This document shows positions 49,712 to 58,732 of a stretch of DNA of 64,000 nucleotides, piece after piece. The DNA comes from JBMYRH01 sp049602155 (GTDB taxonomy: Bacteria > Myxococcota_A > UBA9042 > PHBI01 > JBMYRH01): assembly GCA_049602155.1 (NCBI GenBank), contig JBMYRH010000024.1, positions 15,227 through 79,226 of the forward strand, given 5' to 3'. The position numbers were made by a program, and so were the translations under genes. The notes under the pieces were generated by a model. That model was not told the origin of the DNA. It was given only the letters and a program-made list of their open reading frames with translations, and searched no databases. Position 1 is the stretch's first letter. Each line of letters opens with the position of its first letter.

Positions 49712-50896
49712 TTATAAGTTGTCTGCGACGACGCCTTCGACGACTGCGAGGGCGCTGACAACGATCTCCGGCTGGATGGTGAGCTCCAGCCCTGCGCCCT
49801 CGAAGCTGACCTGATAGAGGTCTTGCTGGGCGATGCGCATCGAGAGGCTGACGGTGATCTGGGGTGGCGTGAAGGCGGGGCACACCTCGCCCTCAGGGAG
49901 GTCACTGGGGTCGCAGGGGAAGATCTTATTCTTGAGCTCCTTCGTGAAGTCGCTGTCGATGTCGACGTCGAAGCGCTGAGGGCTCGCTGCGATCATGTCG
50001 AGGTAGGGCTTGTCGATGACCAGGACCTTGGGGCCGTCACCCATCCCCAAGCGCAGGCTAAAGTCATCGAGGCTGGAGTGAATGGAGCCCCGCGCCGTGA
50101 GGTTGCTGCAGGTGGTGTCCGTCATCGTCCCATCCGCGTTGACGACTTGCTTCGCGCCTACCGGTGCGCACTCCAGACCACAGCACTGCTCGTCGGTGCC
50201 ACAGTCTCCGTCCGTCGCGCACGCTGCGGGCTCGCACAGCCCCTCAAGGGTGCACTGGCTTGCGCGCATCGTCCCCTCGCCACAGCACTCGTAACCAGGT
50301 CCACAGTGGCTGTCATTTTCGCAGGTGTTGCGGAAGAAGTTGAGCTGACTGACCAAGAAGCGGAGCTGAACCAGCGCCTCCTTGGGCACGATCTCCAAGG
50401 TCTCCTGGAGCTCCTCGGCCTGAGCTGCGTCAAAGAGCTCAAGGGTCACGTTGGCGGTGAATGACATCCCTCGGAAGTCCTCACAGGCGGGGACGTCCGT
50501 GCAGCTCTCGTCGGTGCAGCTGACGACGTCGATGGCCATGCCCTTCATCGGGTTGGCTGGATCGGCGGCGAAGGCGTCATCCAGGGACTGAGTGAGCTGA
50601 CACTGCCCGGAGAGCTTGAGCGCCCCTTGGAGGTGCGCAAAGGTCCCCTGAGCAAGGGACTTCGGGAAGCCCTGCTCGGCGAGCTCGTCGATCTGCTCAG
50701 CGGTCATCCCCGTCAGCTCGTCGACGGACGGCCAAGTGATCTCTTGCGAGACCGGGGGCACGTAGTCGCTGCCGATGGTCTGCTCGGTCGCCGCCTCGAT
50801 GAAGGCGCAACCGCTCACCATAGAGAGCGCGAGCGCACAGGAGACCAAGAGCCTCGTACGCGATGTCGTGTAGGTGGGTGAATGTGTGCGGGTCAT
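49712..50896 (-). CDS. Lipoprotein of unknown function, middle gene of the lipase operon
   Basis: The ATG at 50896 is preceded by GGAGG and gives a lipoprotein signal (LALSMVSGC), 394 residues in all. The protein is largely beta/helix mixed, with a central Cys-rich insert (CENDSHCGPGYECCGEG, CATDGDCGTDEQCCGLEC). The same CC-type elements occur in the lipase lipoprotein downstream, suggesting common ancestry of the inserts. It starts nine bases after the barrel gene and ends 45 bases before the lipase gene. It may be an accessory factor or a partner of the lipase. No domain is recognised. Confidence 0.78.
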   Translation of the reverse strand: MTRTHSPTYTTSRTRLLVSCALALSMVSGCAFIEAATEQTIGSDYVPPVSQEITWPSVDELTGMTAEQIDELAEQGFPKSLAQGTFAHLQGALKLSGQCQLTQSLDDAFAADPANPMKGMAIDVVSCTDESCTDVPACEDFRGMSFTANVTLELFDAAQAEELQETLEIVPKEALVQLRFLVSQLNFFRNTCENDSHCGPGYECCGEGTMRASQCTLEGLCEPAACATDGDCGTDEQCCGLECAPVGAKQVVNADGTMTDTTCSNLTARGSIHSSLDDFSLRLGMGDGPKVLVIDKPYLDMIAASPQRFDVDIDSDFTKELKNKIFPCDPSDLPEGEVCPAFTPPQITVSLSMRIAQQDLYQVSFEGAGLELTIQPEIVVSALAVVEGVVADNL

Positions 50897-50905
50897 GGGA
50901 GCCTC

Positions 50906-53029
50906 CTACAGGTACTCGAAGCCGAGTTCGATGACGAAGTTCACCTGGACGACGTTACGGAACAGGCTCTCAGTGCCGATCCCGAAGGGCGTCACCACTT
51001 CGAGGGCGAGGTTCATGATGTCCACGATGCTGAAGCGCGTCTGGAGCAGGAACCAGTCAGTGGCCTTGAACTCCACGTCGAAGAGCTCGTCGAAGGACGC
51101 CGAGTTGCGACGCGAGTAGGTCGCGATGAAGCCCCATGGCCCAAGCTCGGGGACCTCGAGGTGGACGAAGAGCGAGTTGTCCGGGGTCTGGTCGTTGACC
51201 TCGAGCCCGACGCTCATGGCGAAGAAGCGGTCCACGCTGTAGCTCAGCTCGAAATAACCGCCGTTGACCGAGGGCCCGTTCGGGTTCCGCCCGAGGACCT
51301 GGATCAACTTCGTGGAGTTGATGAGGTCGTCGCTCGCGGGGTGCTGCACACGCTGTACGTCGTACATCGAGTCGAAGTAGCTCGGGACGTAGTTGGAGTC
51401 GTGATGCCGGAACTCTGTCCGCAGCCGGAGCGCGTGGATGGTGTCCTGACCGAAGTTCATTCGGAAGAGGTTGCCCCAGGTGAAGCCACCGGAGCGGACC
51501 GCGGCGGTCTCGACGTCGCTGTAGACGCCGGGCTCGTTGGCGGTCATCCGCGAGTAGGGGAGGCAGCCCGCCACGTCGGCCTTGTTACAGTCCGTCATCG
51601 TGTTCTCTACGACGGGGACACCGGTCTCCAAGAAGGAGTAGTCGAAGTACGTCTTCCAATCGAGCCACCGCTCATCGACGAGCTTGATCTCAAGGTCGAG
51701 GCCATAGGCGAGGACCGATGACTTCGTGTGTTGAGGCTGGAAGGTGTCCTGGTCGACCGCGATCTCGCTCCAACGGCGCCCATCTTTGTCCGCGTCGTTA
51801 AAGTCCAAGATGTTTCGGACCGGCGCGTTGATGTCGGTGAAGAGCTGTATCCCGAGTGAGAAGGAGCGCAGCAAGTAGTTGTCGCGGTTGATGAAGCTCA
51901 GGGGCTTGAGGAAGAGCAGCCCTCCGAGCACGTTCGGGGCGGAGATGTTGTCGACGTAGACTTCGCCACCGACGTAGTCGATGAACGCGTCGATCTCAGC
52001 CTGAAGTCGCGCCGTGTTGAAGTTGAGGTTTGGGTTGTAGCGCTTGAGCAGCGTGCCGTGGCCAATGCTCGTCGACTTGAACGCGTTGAGGTCGATGTAC
52101 ACGCGGCTCTCTTTGCCGCCGTAGGTGATGCTGTTGATGATCTGGAAGAAGTCACTGACCTCGTCCCAGTCCTCCTCACGGAATCGCCCTGTGTTGTTGA
52201 AGCGCTTGCCCACGCGCGCGTCGACGAGCTCGATGCGCAGCGGGACCCCAAAGGTGAGGGAGAGGGGCCGGTCCCAGAGGGTTGTGGAGTAGTTCACTGT
52301 CGGCTGAATACCGAGGTAGGCAATCTCGCCGATCTGATCGACGGAGATGACGGTCCCGATGCGGTTCTTCCACGGGACGAAGCCGAGGGCCCCCACCGCT
52401 GCGAGCTCACCCTCGACGACATCGACCTCTTCCTCTTCCTCCTCCTCCTCCTCCTCTTTGTCTTTGGCTTCGCCCTCAGTGGACGCGGCCTCACCTTCAG
52501 CTGGGGCGGCGTCGCCCTCGGAGGGTGTGGCCTCACCCTCAGCTGGGGCGGCGTCGCTGCCTGCAGTGTCACCTGTGGCCGGCGCCTCCGGTGCCGCAGT
52601 CGGTGCCCCTGCGGGGGTCGACGACGCGGGAGCGGCGGGGGGGCCCGCTGGAGCTGCCGGCTCGGGAGCGGCTTCAGGTGCAGGTTTGGCGGCTTCGGAT
52701 GGTGCCGCAGGTGGCTCAGGCGGAGGCGTGGGGGCCGCTGCCGGGGCCGGCGGAGGCGTGGGGGCCTCGGCAGGTGTCGGCTCCGGCTTCTCGGCAGGTG
52801 CCGGGGCCGGTTTGACTGGCTCGGGTGCAGGAGCCGGCTTTTTCTCCGGCTCTGGCTTTTTCTCCGGCTCCGGCTTCTTCTTCGCCGGAGCGTCATCGAG
52901 CTCCTCGTCGAATTCGTCGGCGGAGTCCGTCTCGATGCGTGATGGTTCTGTAGGCTCGTCGGCGAGCGCCAGAGGCGCGGTCATGACGAGTAGAGATACG
53001 CCGAGCAGGCTGGCTGCGCGTCGGATCAT
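50906..53029 (-). CDS. Outer-membrane beta-barrel protein with long Pro/Ala/Glu linker
   Basis: The ATG at 53029 opens a cleavable signal peptide (LLGVSLLVMTAPLALA). A ~190-residue low-complexity linker rich in Pro, Ala, Glu and Lys follows (KKPEPEKKPEPEKKP units, EGEA units, then a run of 11 Glu). From about residue 205 on there are many amphipathic strands with aromatic ends (FVPWKNRIGTVI, LGIQPTVNYST, LRLRTEFRHHD, GPWGFIATYSR, VQVNFVIELGFEYL), consistent with a 14-20 strand outer-membrane barrel. The linker may span the periplasm. As first gene of the operon with two lipoproteins, it may export or hold the lipase or take up its products. Confidence 0.82.
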   Translation of the reverse strand: MIRRAASLLGVSLLVMTAPLALADEPTEPSRIETDSADEFDEELDDAPAKKKPEPEKKPEPEKKPAPAPEPVKPAPAPAEKPEPTPAEAPTPPPAPAAAPTPPPEPPAAPSEAAKPAPEAAPEPAAPAGPPAAPASSTPAGAPTAAPEAPATGDTAGSDAAPAEGEATPSEGDAAPAEGEAASTEGEAKDKEEEEEEEEEEVDVVEGELAAVGALGFVPWKNRIGTVISVDQIGEIAYLGIQPTVNYSTTLWDRPLSLTFGVPLRIELVDARVGKRFNNTGRFREEDWDEVSDFFQIINSITYGGKESRVYIDLNAFKSTSIGHGTLLKRYNPNLNFNTARLQAEIDAFIDYVGGEVYVDNISAPNVLGGLLFLKPLSFINRDNYLLRSFSLGIQLFTDINAPVRNILDFNDADKDGRRWSEIAVDQDTFQPQHTKSSVLAYGLDLEIKLVDERWLDWKTYFDYSFLETGVPVVENTMTDCNKADVAGCLPYSRMTANEPGVYSDVETAAVRSGGFTWGNLFRMNFGQDTIHALRLRTEFRHHDSNYVPSYFDSMYDVQRVQHPASDDLINSTKLIQVLGRNPNGPSVNGGYFELSYSVDRFFAMSVGLEVNDQTPDNSLFVHLEVPELGPWGFIATYSRRNSASFDELFDVEFKATDWFLLQTRFSIVDIMNLALEVVTPFGIGTESLFRNVVQVNFVIELGFEYL

Positions 53030-53171
53030 GGCAATTCCCCTAGGTTGGCATAGCGGCACAACAAGTGGTTCGCGGCCCATGCTAGCTCAAGTCGCCCCTA
53101 GCGGCACCCCTTGCTGACATGAAACGGTCACACCTTGAGTAACCGACGTGGCAAAGCTTTGGTTCGTGACC

Positions 53172-55196
53172 CTAGTGTTGGACGTAGGGACGCGACTGAA
53201 CGACGTAGATGATGTCGCCTTCGAAGAGCCACTCAATGTCTTGAGGGGCCTTCGGGAAGACTCGGGCGATGTGTCGTGCGACCTCCACGAGGGCTGCGGC
53301 GCGCGCGTCGGTGAGGACGGGCTCTCCTTTGCCTCCGGGGACCGGGACCTCTTTGACGCCCCCAGACTCGTCATCGAAGACGAGCATGGTGTCCTCGTCT
53401 GAGCGGGAGAGGACGCGGATGGTCTTGCTCTCGTAGTCGAAGAGGATCTCCTCGCCTCGCTTGTGGCCGTTCACCACGCGGATGCCTAGCCCGCTCTTCG
53501 CGTTGATGGTGTAGGTGGACTTCGCCTGTGGATCGAAGATGTGGGCGGTCACCAGGACCCCAGCTGCGGTCGGGTTGACGCCGACCTGGACCAAGACGGC
53601 GCCGTAGACACCCGAGTGGTCGATCCCGAAGTACTGTCGCTCTTCGTAGGCGCGCAGGTTCCAGACGCTCGCCCAGACCTGCTTGACGGCCTCGGCCAGG
53701 GCGTCGCGACCCTTAACGTTCGGGACCGTGTCGTAGAGGCCAGCGCCGTTGAAGCCTGGGAGGTCCTCAGCATTTGTACTGCTGCGGACGAAGAGGCCCT
53801 TGTCGGGTGCCCAGAAGCCCATGTCGGTCGCCTTGGCGACGATTTTGTCCATCAGCGCTTCGTCGATCGGTGCCTTGCGGATCTCGGCTTGCAAGGCTTT
53901 CAACGCCTTCTGACGGACGGCGCTGTCCTTGAGGAACTTCTTGTCCTTCAAGAGTTTGGCGACCTTCTTGTTGAGCTTATGCTTCTTCATGTGCGCCTGG
54001 TAGTAGGCGATGGGGATGCCCATGCCTGGGGGCACCTGGTAGCCTTCACCCTTGGAGTGGACGATCTCTCCGAGGTTGGCCGTCTTGGCGCCGTAGGCGG
54101 TCGCCTCTGCTGCGCGGATGTTGGCGAGGCTCTTGAGCTCGAGCTGCTTGAGGTCGGCGTCAGGCAAGGTGACGGTGCGTGCTTTGACCTTCTCAGCTTT
54201 CCAGTCTGCGATCTCGACCTTGGTGGCTGGTCGCAAGGTGTGCCCGTCACTGCGTGCCTCGAAGTACACGAACTTGCCGTGCCACTTCTTGTAGGCGGCC
54301 GCGGCGTTCTTCAGTCCGATGTGTGGGATTCCCCAAGCGCGCGCGCGGAGCCCGAGGTGGCTCAACGGGGTGGAGAACTCTTCGGTGATGATGCCGCTGA
54401 CCACCGTCAATGTTGGGATGGGCACATTGACCAAGATGATCTCGTCACTCTCGAAGCGAAGCTGGTGGCGCTCACCGTCTTTCAAGCTGTCGATCACCCG
54501 CAGCTTGCCGACGCGTCGCCCCTCGTTGAAGAGCTGGTAATCTTGGTAGCTGTAGAGGTCATCGTTGTTCGCGATCGGAAGACCGGGGACTTGCGCGGCT
54601 ACCTGACTGTGGTCGTAGGCGTCGGGTCGGAAGTAGAGCTGGTCGCCGGCGAAGAACGTCTCTTTTAGGCGTTTATAAGCTTGAGCCACGTGCTTGGGCT
54701 GCATCCGATCGCCCTCCCAGAAGGCGAAGGTGTATTTGCCGGCCTTCTTGTGCTCGAGGATGTAGAGCAGGAGGAACTCCGGCTTCTCCTCGTCATAGTT
54801 CGCCAGGAAGGCTGCGAGCTTCTCGGGGCTCTCCTCCTCCTTGTAGAGGTGCTTGAACACGAACTCGGAGTGCATCTGGTACACGTTCGTGTCGAAGTAG
54901 TAGATGTCGTTGGTCTTCAGGTCGATGAGGCACTTACTGAAGCGCTCTTCGCCGAGCTCGACTGAGTACTTCTCGAAGGCGCGCGCGGACCCAATGGCGC
55001 CGGTGTAGACGCGGTGACCGCTGATCCCATCGTCGTCCTCGGCGACTGGCTCAGCGACCTCTGCTGCCGCGGGTTCAGGGGCTGACTCGGGCGCCACTGC
55101 GGTGACGCTAGTGGCGCAACCGCTGGCCAAGGTGATCGTTAACGCGGAGAGCCCCGCGAACATCAAGATCGTGACAATGCGCTTCATGGTTTTCAC
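53172..55196 (-). CDS. Lipoprotein with phosphohistidine and PEP-synthase/dikinase ATP-grasp domains
   Basis: The GTG start at 55196, or the ATG at 55187, leads to a lipoprotein signal (LTITLASGC, C27). Residues ~60-250 are unassigned. Residues ~262-310 resemble the mobile PEP-utilising domain; LSHLGLRARAWGIPHIG holds H280 where the phosphohistidine TSHxAI usually lies. Residues ~365-674 resemble the PPDK/PPS nucleotide-binding domain. They show AKTANLGEIV, VRSSTNAEDLPGFNGAG with R471, and DIEWLFEGDIIYVVQSRP with E655, Q667 and R669. The order His-domain then ATP-grasp is that of glucan water dikinase, not of PEP synthase. A predicted exported location for an ATP-using enzyme is unusual. It begins ten bases after the transporter gene, with AAAGGA upstream. 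Confidence 0.85.
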   Translation of the reverse strand: MKTMKRIVTILMFAGLSALTITLASGCATSVTAVAPESAPEPAAAEVAEPVAEDDDGISGHRVYTGAIGSARAFEKYSVELGEERFSKCLIDLKTNDIYYFDTNVYQMHSEFVFKHLYKEEESPEKLAAFLANYDEEKPEFLLLYILEHKKAGKYTFAFWEGDRMQPKHVAQAYKRLKETFFAGDQLYFRPDAYDHSQVAAQVPGLPIANNDDLYSYQDYQLFNEGRRVGKLRVIDSLKDGERHQLRFESDEIILVNVPIPTLTVVSGIITEEFSTPLSHLGLRARAWGIPHIGLKNAAAAYKKWHGKFVYFEARSDGHTLRPATKVEIADWKAEKVKARTVTLPDADLKQLELKSLANIRAAEATAYGAKTANLGEIVHSKGEGYQVPPGMGIPIAYYQAHMKKHKLNKKVAKLLKDKKFLKDSAVRQKALKALQAEIRKAPIDEALMDKIVAKATDMGFWAPDKGLFVRSSTNAEDLPGFNGAGLYDTVPNVKGRDALAEAVKQVWASVWNLRAYEERQYFGIDHSGVYGAVLVQVGVNPTAAGVLVTAHIFDPQAKSTYTINAKSGLGIRVVNGHKRGEEILFDYESKTIRVLSRSDEDTMLVFDDESGGVKEVPVPGGKGEPVLTDARAAALVEVARHIARVFPKAPQDIEWLFEGDIIYVVQSRPYVQH

Positions 55197-55206
55197 AGTC
55201 CTTTAA

Positions 55207-58200
55207 TTACTCATCCATGTTCTTTCGGGCGCGCTCGACAAGCACCTTGATCACCCCGCGGGCCAGTCCCGGCGCGATGTCAAAGAGCCCGTAGAAGTCG
55301 TCGCGTCCAATGACCAAGCAGTCCGTGGGCTCGGTGGCCCTGGCGGCTGCGCTTCGGTGGCCGGCGTCCTCGAGGATAGCCATCTCGCCGAAGGGAGCAC
55401 GCTGCTTCAGCGTCGCGAGGGTGCCGCCACCCTTCTCGATCGCGACGGCCCCGGTGGCGACGACGAAGAGCTCGTCCCCAGGGGCGCCCTCCTCGAAGAT
55501 GATCTCGCCAGGCTTGAAGGAGATGCGCCGCGCCACGTGCGCCAAAGGCAGCAGCTGGTCTGCTGGGACGTCACGGAAGATGTCCACGCCCTTCAACAGA
55601 AAAAGGCGCAGCATCACTTCTTCGTGACTTGGTTTGCCGCTGGCGCTCATACCCTCTTGCTCCCCGCCGAGAATCAGTTCACCTGAGTCCAAGCGAACTG
55701 CCCACGTGTAGAGTTCGTAGATCCACCCGTCGTGTTCCGCAAGCAGGCTTCCCAATGGATCGCCGACGCTCGCGTCCATAAAGCGTTGCATAAACTTAGC
55801 GAACGCAGGCAGTTGGCCCATTCCGTCGCTGGTCGTCTTTGGCCTCCCGGCATCGTACTCTGTGGACTCGACGTACGCGAGGACCGCGCGTAGCCCCTGA
55901 TCTGTGATCGTCGTGTCCAAGAGCTCAAGGGCGTTCGATCGCTGCCGGCGCTTCGGGCTCCGATAGTGCGCAAACGCACGCTCAACTGCCTCTCGGTTGT
56001 ACACCAAACCGAGTAAACGGAACATCCGGACCTCGCCGTGGACGCGCCGAATCCGGAGCTCGGCCCGGAGGTAGCCCAAGTTGGTCCCCTGCTTGATCGC
56101 CAACGCGCTGTCGATCACGGCCATCATGCACAGCGCCTCGACCTCCTGGATGACCTGCGCGCTCATCAGCTCGGGGGAGATCAACGCCCGCATCTCCTCT
56201 TGGCGCCCAAGGTGCGAGAGGCTCGTCGCGGCCTGATGTCGCTCGGGGAGGTGCTCGGAGTCCAGGTGCTCGATGAGCGTCGGGATGCCGTGCTCGCCGA
56301 GGCGCTCAAGGGCCTTCAAGAGGCAGACGCGCCGCACCATCTCGGAGGGATCGCGCTGATCAAAGACGGACTTCTCGGCCAGCTTTGCCTGAACCGCGGG
56401 GATGACGACGTTGGGGGGCATTCGACCGAGGGCGACGATGGAGACCGCGCGGGTGCTCTCGTCCTCCAGCCCGGTGATCAGCATCTCGATGTGCTCGGGG
56501 AGCGCCAAGTCGACGAAGAGGTCGAGGGCGATGCGTTGAAGCTTCGGGGACTCACTGCGCAGCAGCGCTGGGAGCCGATCGACGAGCTTCACGAACTCTC
56601 GCGTGAGCGCGCCCACCGAGCGCCCGGAGCCCAGCATCGACTCTTCGTTAAAGCTGTCGGCGTCGGGATCCTCGAGGTTGTCCTCTGTGACGACGGTCCC
56701 CGTGGTGACACGGACCCGCTGCCTGAGCGCCTTACGGGTCGCTGGGCCTAGCACCGAGGCGCGCAGCCACAGGATGGCGCGGGACGAGACGCCCTCGTCC
56801 TCATGCTCCATCAGGGAGTGGACCAGGTCCTCAAACTCGGTCCAATCGTGGGGGAGGATCGCCAAGGCGACGGAGATGATCGCGGGGGGCATCTCCGGCT
56901 GGAGCAGCCGCGACAGGGTGGACTTCTTCGGGACGATCGGTTGCCCGACCTCGAGCCCACCACGGAGCTCCTCCAAGGTGACGCGGACGACCTCAAGGTC
57001 TCCGTCCCGCAGCAGCTTGTCGATGAACTTCTCGGGGGGCTCCGCGCCGAGCTCACGGCAGAGAGCGAGCCCCGCGGGGATGTCGTCGGCCTTCTTCGTG
57101 CTGAGCATCTGCGTGACGATGCGGACGGCCTCAAAGCGTGCCCAGTCGGGCAAGACCTTGGCGAGCCGTGATCTGTCGTCGGTCAAGACGTCCAAGAGCG
57201 CGCTGCGGTAACGGACGCCGAGCCCCATGCCCACGATGACAGCCAGCCCGCTCATCACGATGAGCAGCGGCGAGAGGTCTTCAAACTGGGCCAGGTCGCT
57301 GCCCCAGACCATGATGCCGACACTGACCCCGACCACGGCCAGGCGCGTCATCACGCCGCTGATCAGGAAGCGGGTGGACTCTAAGTAGACCGGTGGGATG
57401 GGCATCTGAGCGGCCTGAATGGCTTGCTTGGCGACGCCGAAGCTGGCGAGGCGCTCACCAAACGAGGTCGCTACGACCATCCAGAAGACGGGAGAGAGCC
57501 CCATCCACAGGTTCTCTTCGATGCCAAAGCTGCTCAGCAGGAAGGTGCAAAGCCCGCCCACGATCAGGACGAGCGCGGCAGCGCTCGAGGCCATGCCGAT
57601 GCCGAGCCACCGCGTGATGGGGCCGGCGAGGAAGAGGGCGACGATGAGGGTCAGGATGTTGGCGCCGAAGTAGTAGGCCCCTAGGAAGCCCGCCATGTGC
57701 GTGTCGTCTTCAAAGCCATTCTTGAGCGCGCTCGAGAACTGGAAATCCAGCACGACGGAGGCGGCCTGGACGAGGAAGGTCAACAGGGCCAGTCGACCGA
57801 GGAGGGGGATCTTGTTCAGGGCCTTGAAGGCCTCGGGGAGGTTGCCCAGGACCGAGCGCTTCTTTTTGCTCTCTTGGTTGAGGGTGGTGATGTCGATGAA
57901 GCCGGAGTCTTGGGGGACCAACTTCGGGACCAGCCGACTGGCACGCCGCGTGAACATCGCGGAGATCCAGGCCAATATTGCCGCCAAGGAGATCAGGGTC
58001 GTGATGCCGCCGAATTCGACCATTCCGCGGGTGGCGGCGCCGCCTGCAGCCGCGCCAATGGTGGCCAACGCGCTGGTGATCGGGAAGAGGCGCCGCGCTA
58101 AGCGCACATCCAAGAGCTGGGACGACCATGACCACGTCTGCACGATCATCAAGGGGCTCATCCCCGAGCACCATGCGTAGATGGCGAGCGATGACCAGGT

Positions 58201-58554
58201 CCCCTCGATCCCGATGAAGGGCGCGGTCAACAACGCGATGACGGCGTAGCTCGCCCCCGAGATGATGAAGAGCCCACTGATGCGCTTCTCGCTGGACCAG
58301 CGATCGATGGTGGTCACGTAGAAGAGCGTGACCAAGGTCGCGAAGATGCCGCCGCCGATGAACATCCAGGGCAGCATCTCGTAGGGGTTGTTCGCGATGA
58401 ACAGTGACTTGGCATACGAGATCGTGATCACGTTGACCGCGGTCACGAGCGCAAAGACCGGCGCGATGAGCGCCAGGATCTGGGGGTCAGAGCCCCGCAT
58501 GTGCAGAAGCCGGCTTAGCCTGCTCAAGTCATCCTCACAAAAGCCACCCGTCAC
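55207..58554 (-). CDS. ADP/ATP-carrier-like transporter with HEAT repeats and cyclic-nucleotide-binding domain
   Basis: A 1115-residue protein; numbering uses the GTG at 58554, and a TTG at 58527 (GAGGA upstream) or an ATG at 58500 are alternatives. Residues ~25-445 hold about 12 membrane helices in a layout like bacterial NTT/Npt nucleotide transporters and MFS carriers. Residues ~450-960 are HEAT-type helical repeats (VSIVALGRMPPNVVIPAV, HQAATSLSHLG, ALERLGEHGIPTLIEHL). Residues ~982-1115 are a cyclic-nucleotide-binding domain with FKPGEIIFEEGAPGDELFVV and the phosphate cassette FGEMAILEDAGHRSAAAR. The transporter half cannot be assigned a substrate from the sequence. cNMP binding probably gates transport. 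It is co-transcribed with the dikinase-like lipoprotein. Confidence 0.88.
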   Translation of the reverse strand: MTGGFCEDDLSRLSRLLHMRGSDPQILALIAPVFALVTAVNVITISYAKSLFIANNPYEMLPWMFIGGGIFATLVTLFYVTTIDRWSSEKRISGLFIISGASYAVIALLTAPFIGIEGTWSSLAIYAWCSGMSPLMIVQTWSWSSQLLDVRLARRLFPITSALATIGAAAGGAATRGMVEFGGITTLISLAAILAWISAMFTRRASRLVPKLVPQDSGFIDITTLNQESKKKRSVLGNLPEAFKALNKIPLLGRLALLTFLVQAASVVLDFQFSSALKNGFEDDTHMAGFLGAYYFGANILTLIVALFLAGPITRWLGIGMASSAAALVLIVGGLCTFLLSSFGIEENLWMGLSPVFWMVVATSFGERLASFGVAKQAIQAAQMPIPPVYLESTRFLISGVMTRLAVVGVSVGIMVWGSDLAQFEDLSPLLIVMSGLAVIVGMGLGVRYRSALLDVLTDDRSRLAKVLPDWARFEAVRIVTQMLSTKKADDIPAGLALCRELGAEPPEKFIDKLLRDGDLEVVRVTLEELRGGLEVGQPIVPKKSTLSRLLQPEMPPAIISVALAILPHDWTEFEDLVHSLMEHEDEGVSSRAILWLRASVLGPATRKALRQRVRVTTGTVVTEDNLEDPDADSFNEESMLGSGRSVGALTREFVKLVDRLPALLRSESPKLQRIALDLFVDLALPEHIEMLITGLEDESTRAVSIVALGRMPPNVVIPAVQAKLAEKSVFDQRDPSEMVRRVCLLKALERLGEHGIPTLIEHLDSEHLPERHQAATSLSHLGRQEEMRALISPELMSAQVIQEVEALCMMAVIDSALAIKQGTNLGYLRAELRIRRVHGEVRMFRLLGLVYNREAVERAFAHYRSPKRRQRSNALELLDTTITDQGLRAVLAYVESTEYDAGRPKTTSDGMGQLPAFAKFMQRFMDASVGDPLGSLLAEHDGWIYELYTWAVRLDSGELILGGEQEGMSASGKPSHEEVMLRLFLLKGVDIFRDVPADQLLPLAHVARRISFKPGEIIFEEGAPGDELFVVATGAVAIEKGGGTLATLKQRAPFGEMAILEDAGHRSAAARATEPTDCLVIGRDDFYGLFDIAPGLARGVIKVLVERARKNMDE

Positions 58555-58732
58555 CCGCGCGGTGAAGGTCTAGCGGGGAGCATCATGGCGTGTTTCGCGC
58601 TGTCTGTCAGCCGTCGGAAGCGCGATTCCGTCACCCGCGACCCCTCGTGCGTGCGCGCCCCTTTGGCGTGCGCCACATCTTGACCAAAATCCTGCGCGAA
58701 ATACTGCTCGGTTTTGGGGCACCGACTGCTGC

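Noticed and set aside
58680..58707. Sigma-70-like promoter (TTGACC, 16-base spacer, TACTGC) on the plus strand
   Set aside because: No plus-strand gene follows; the next 1.3 kb is the 3' part of a minus-strand oxidase, so the match is probably chance.
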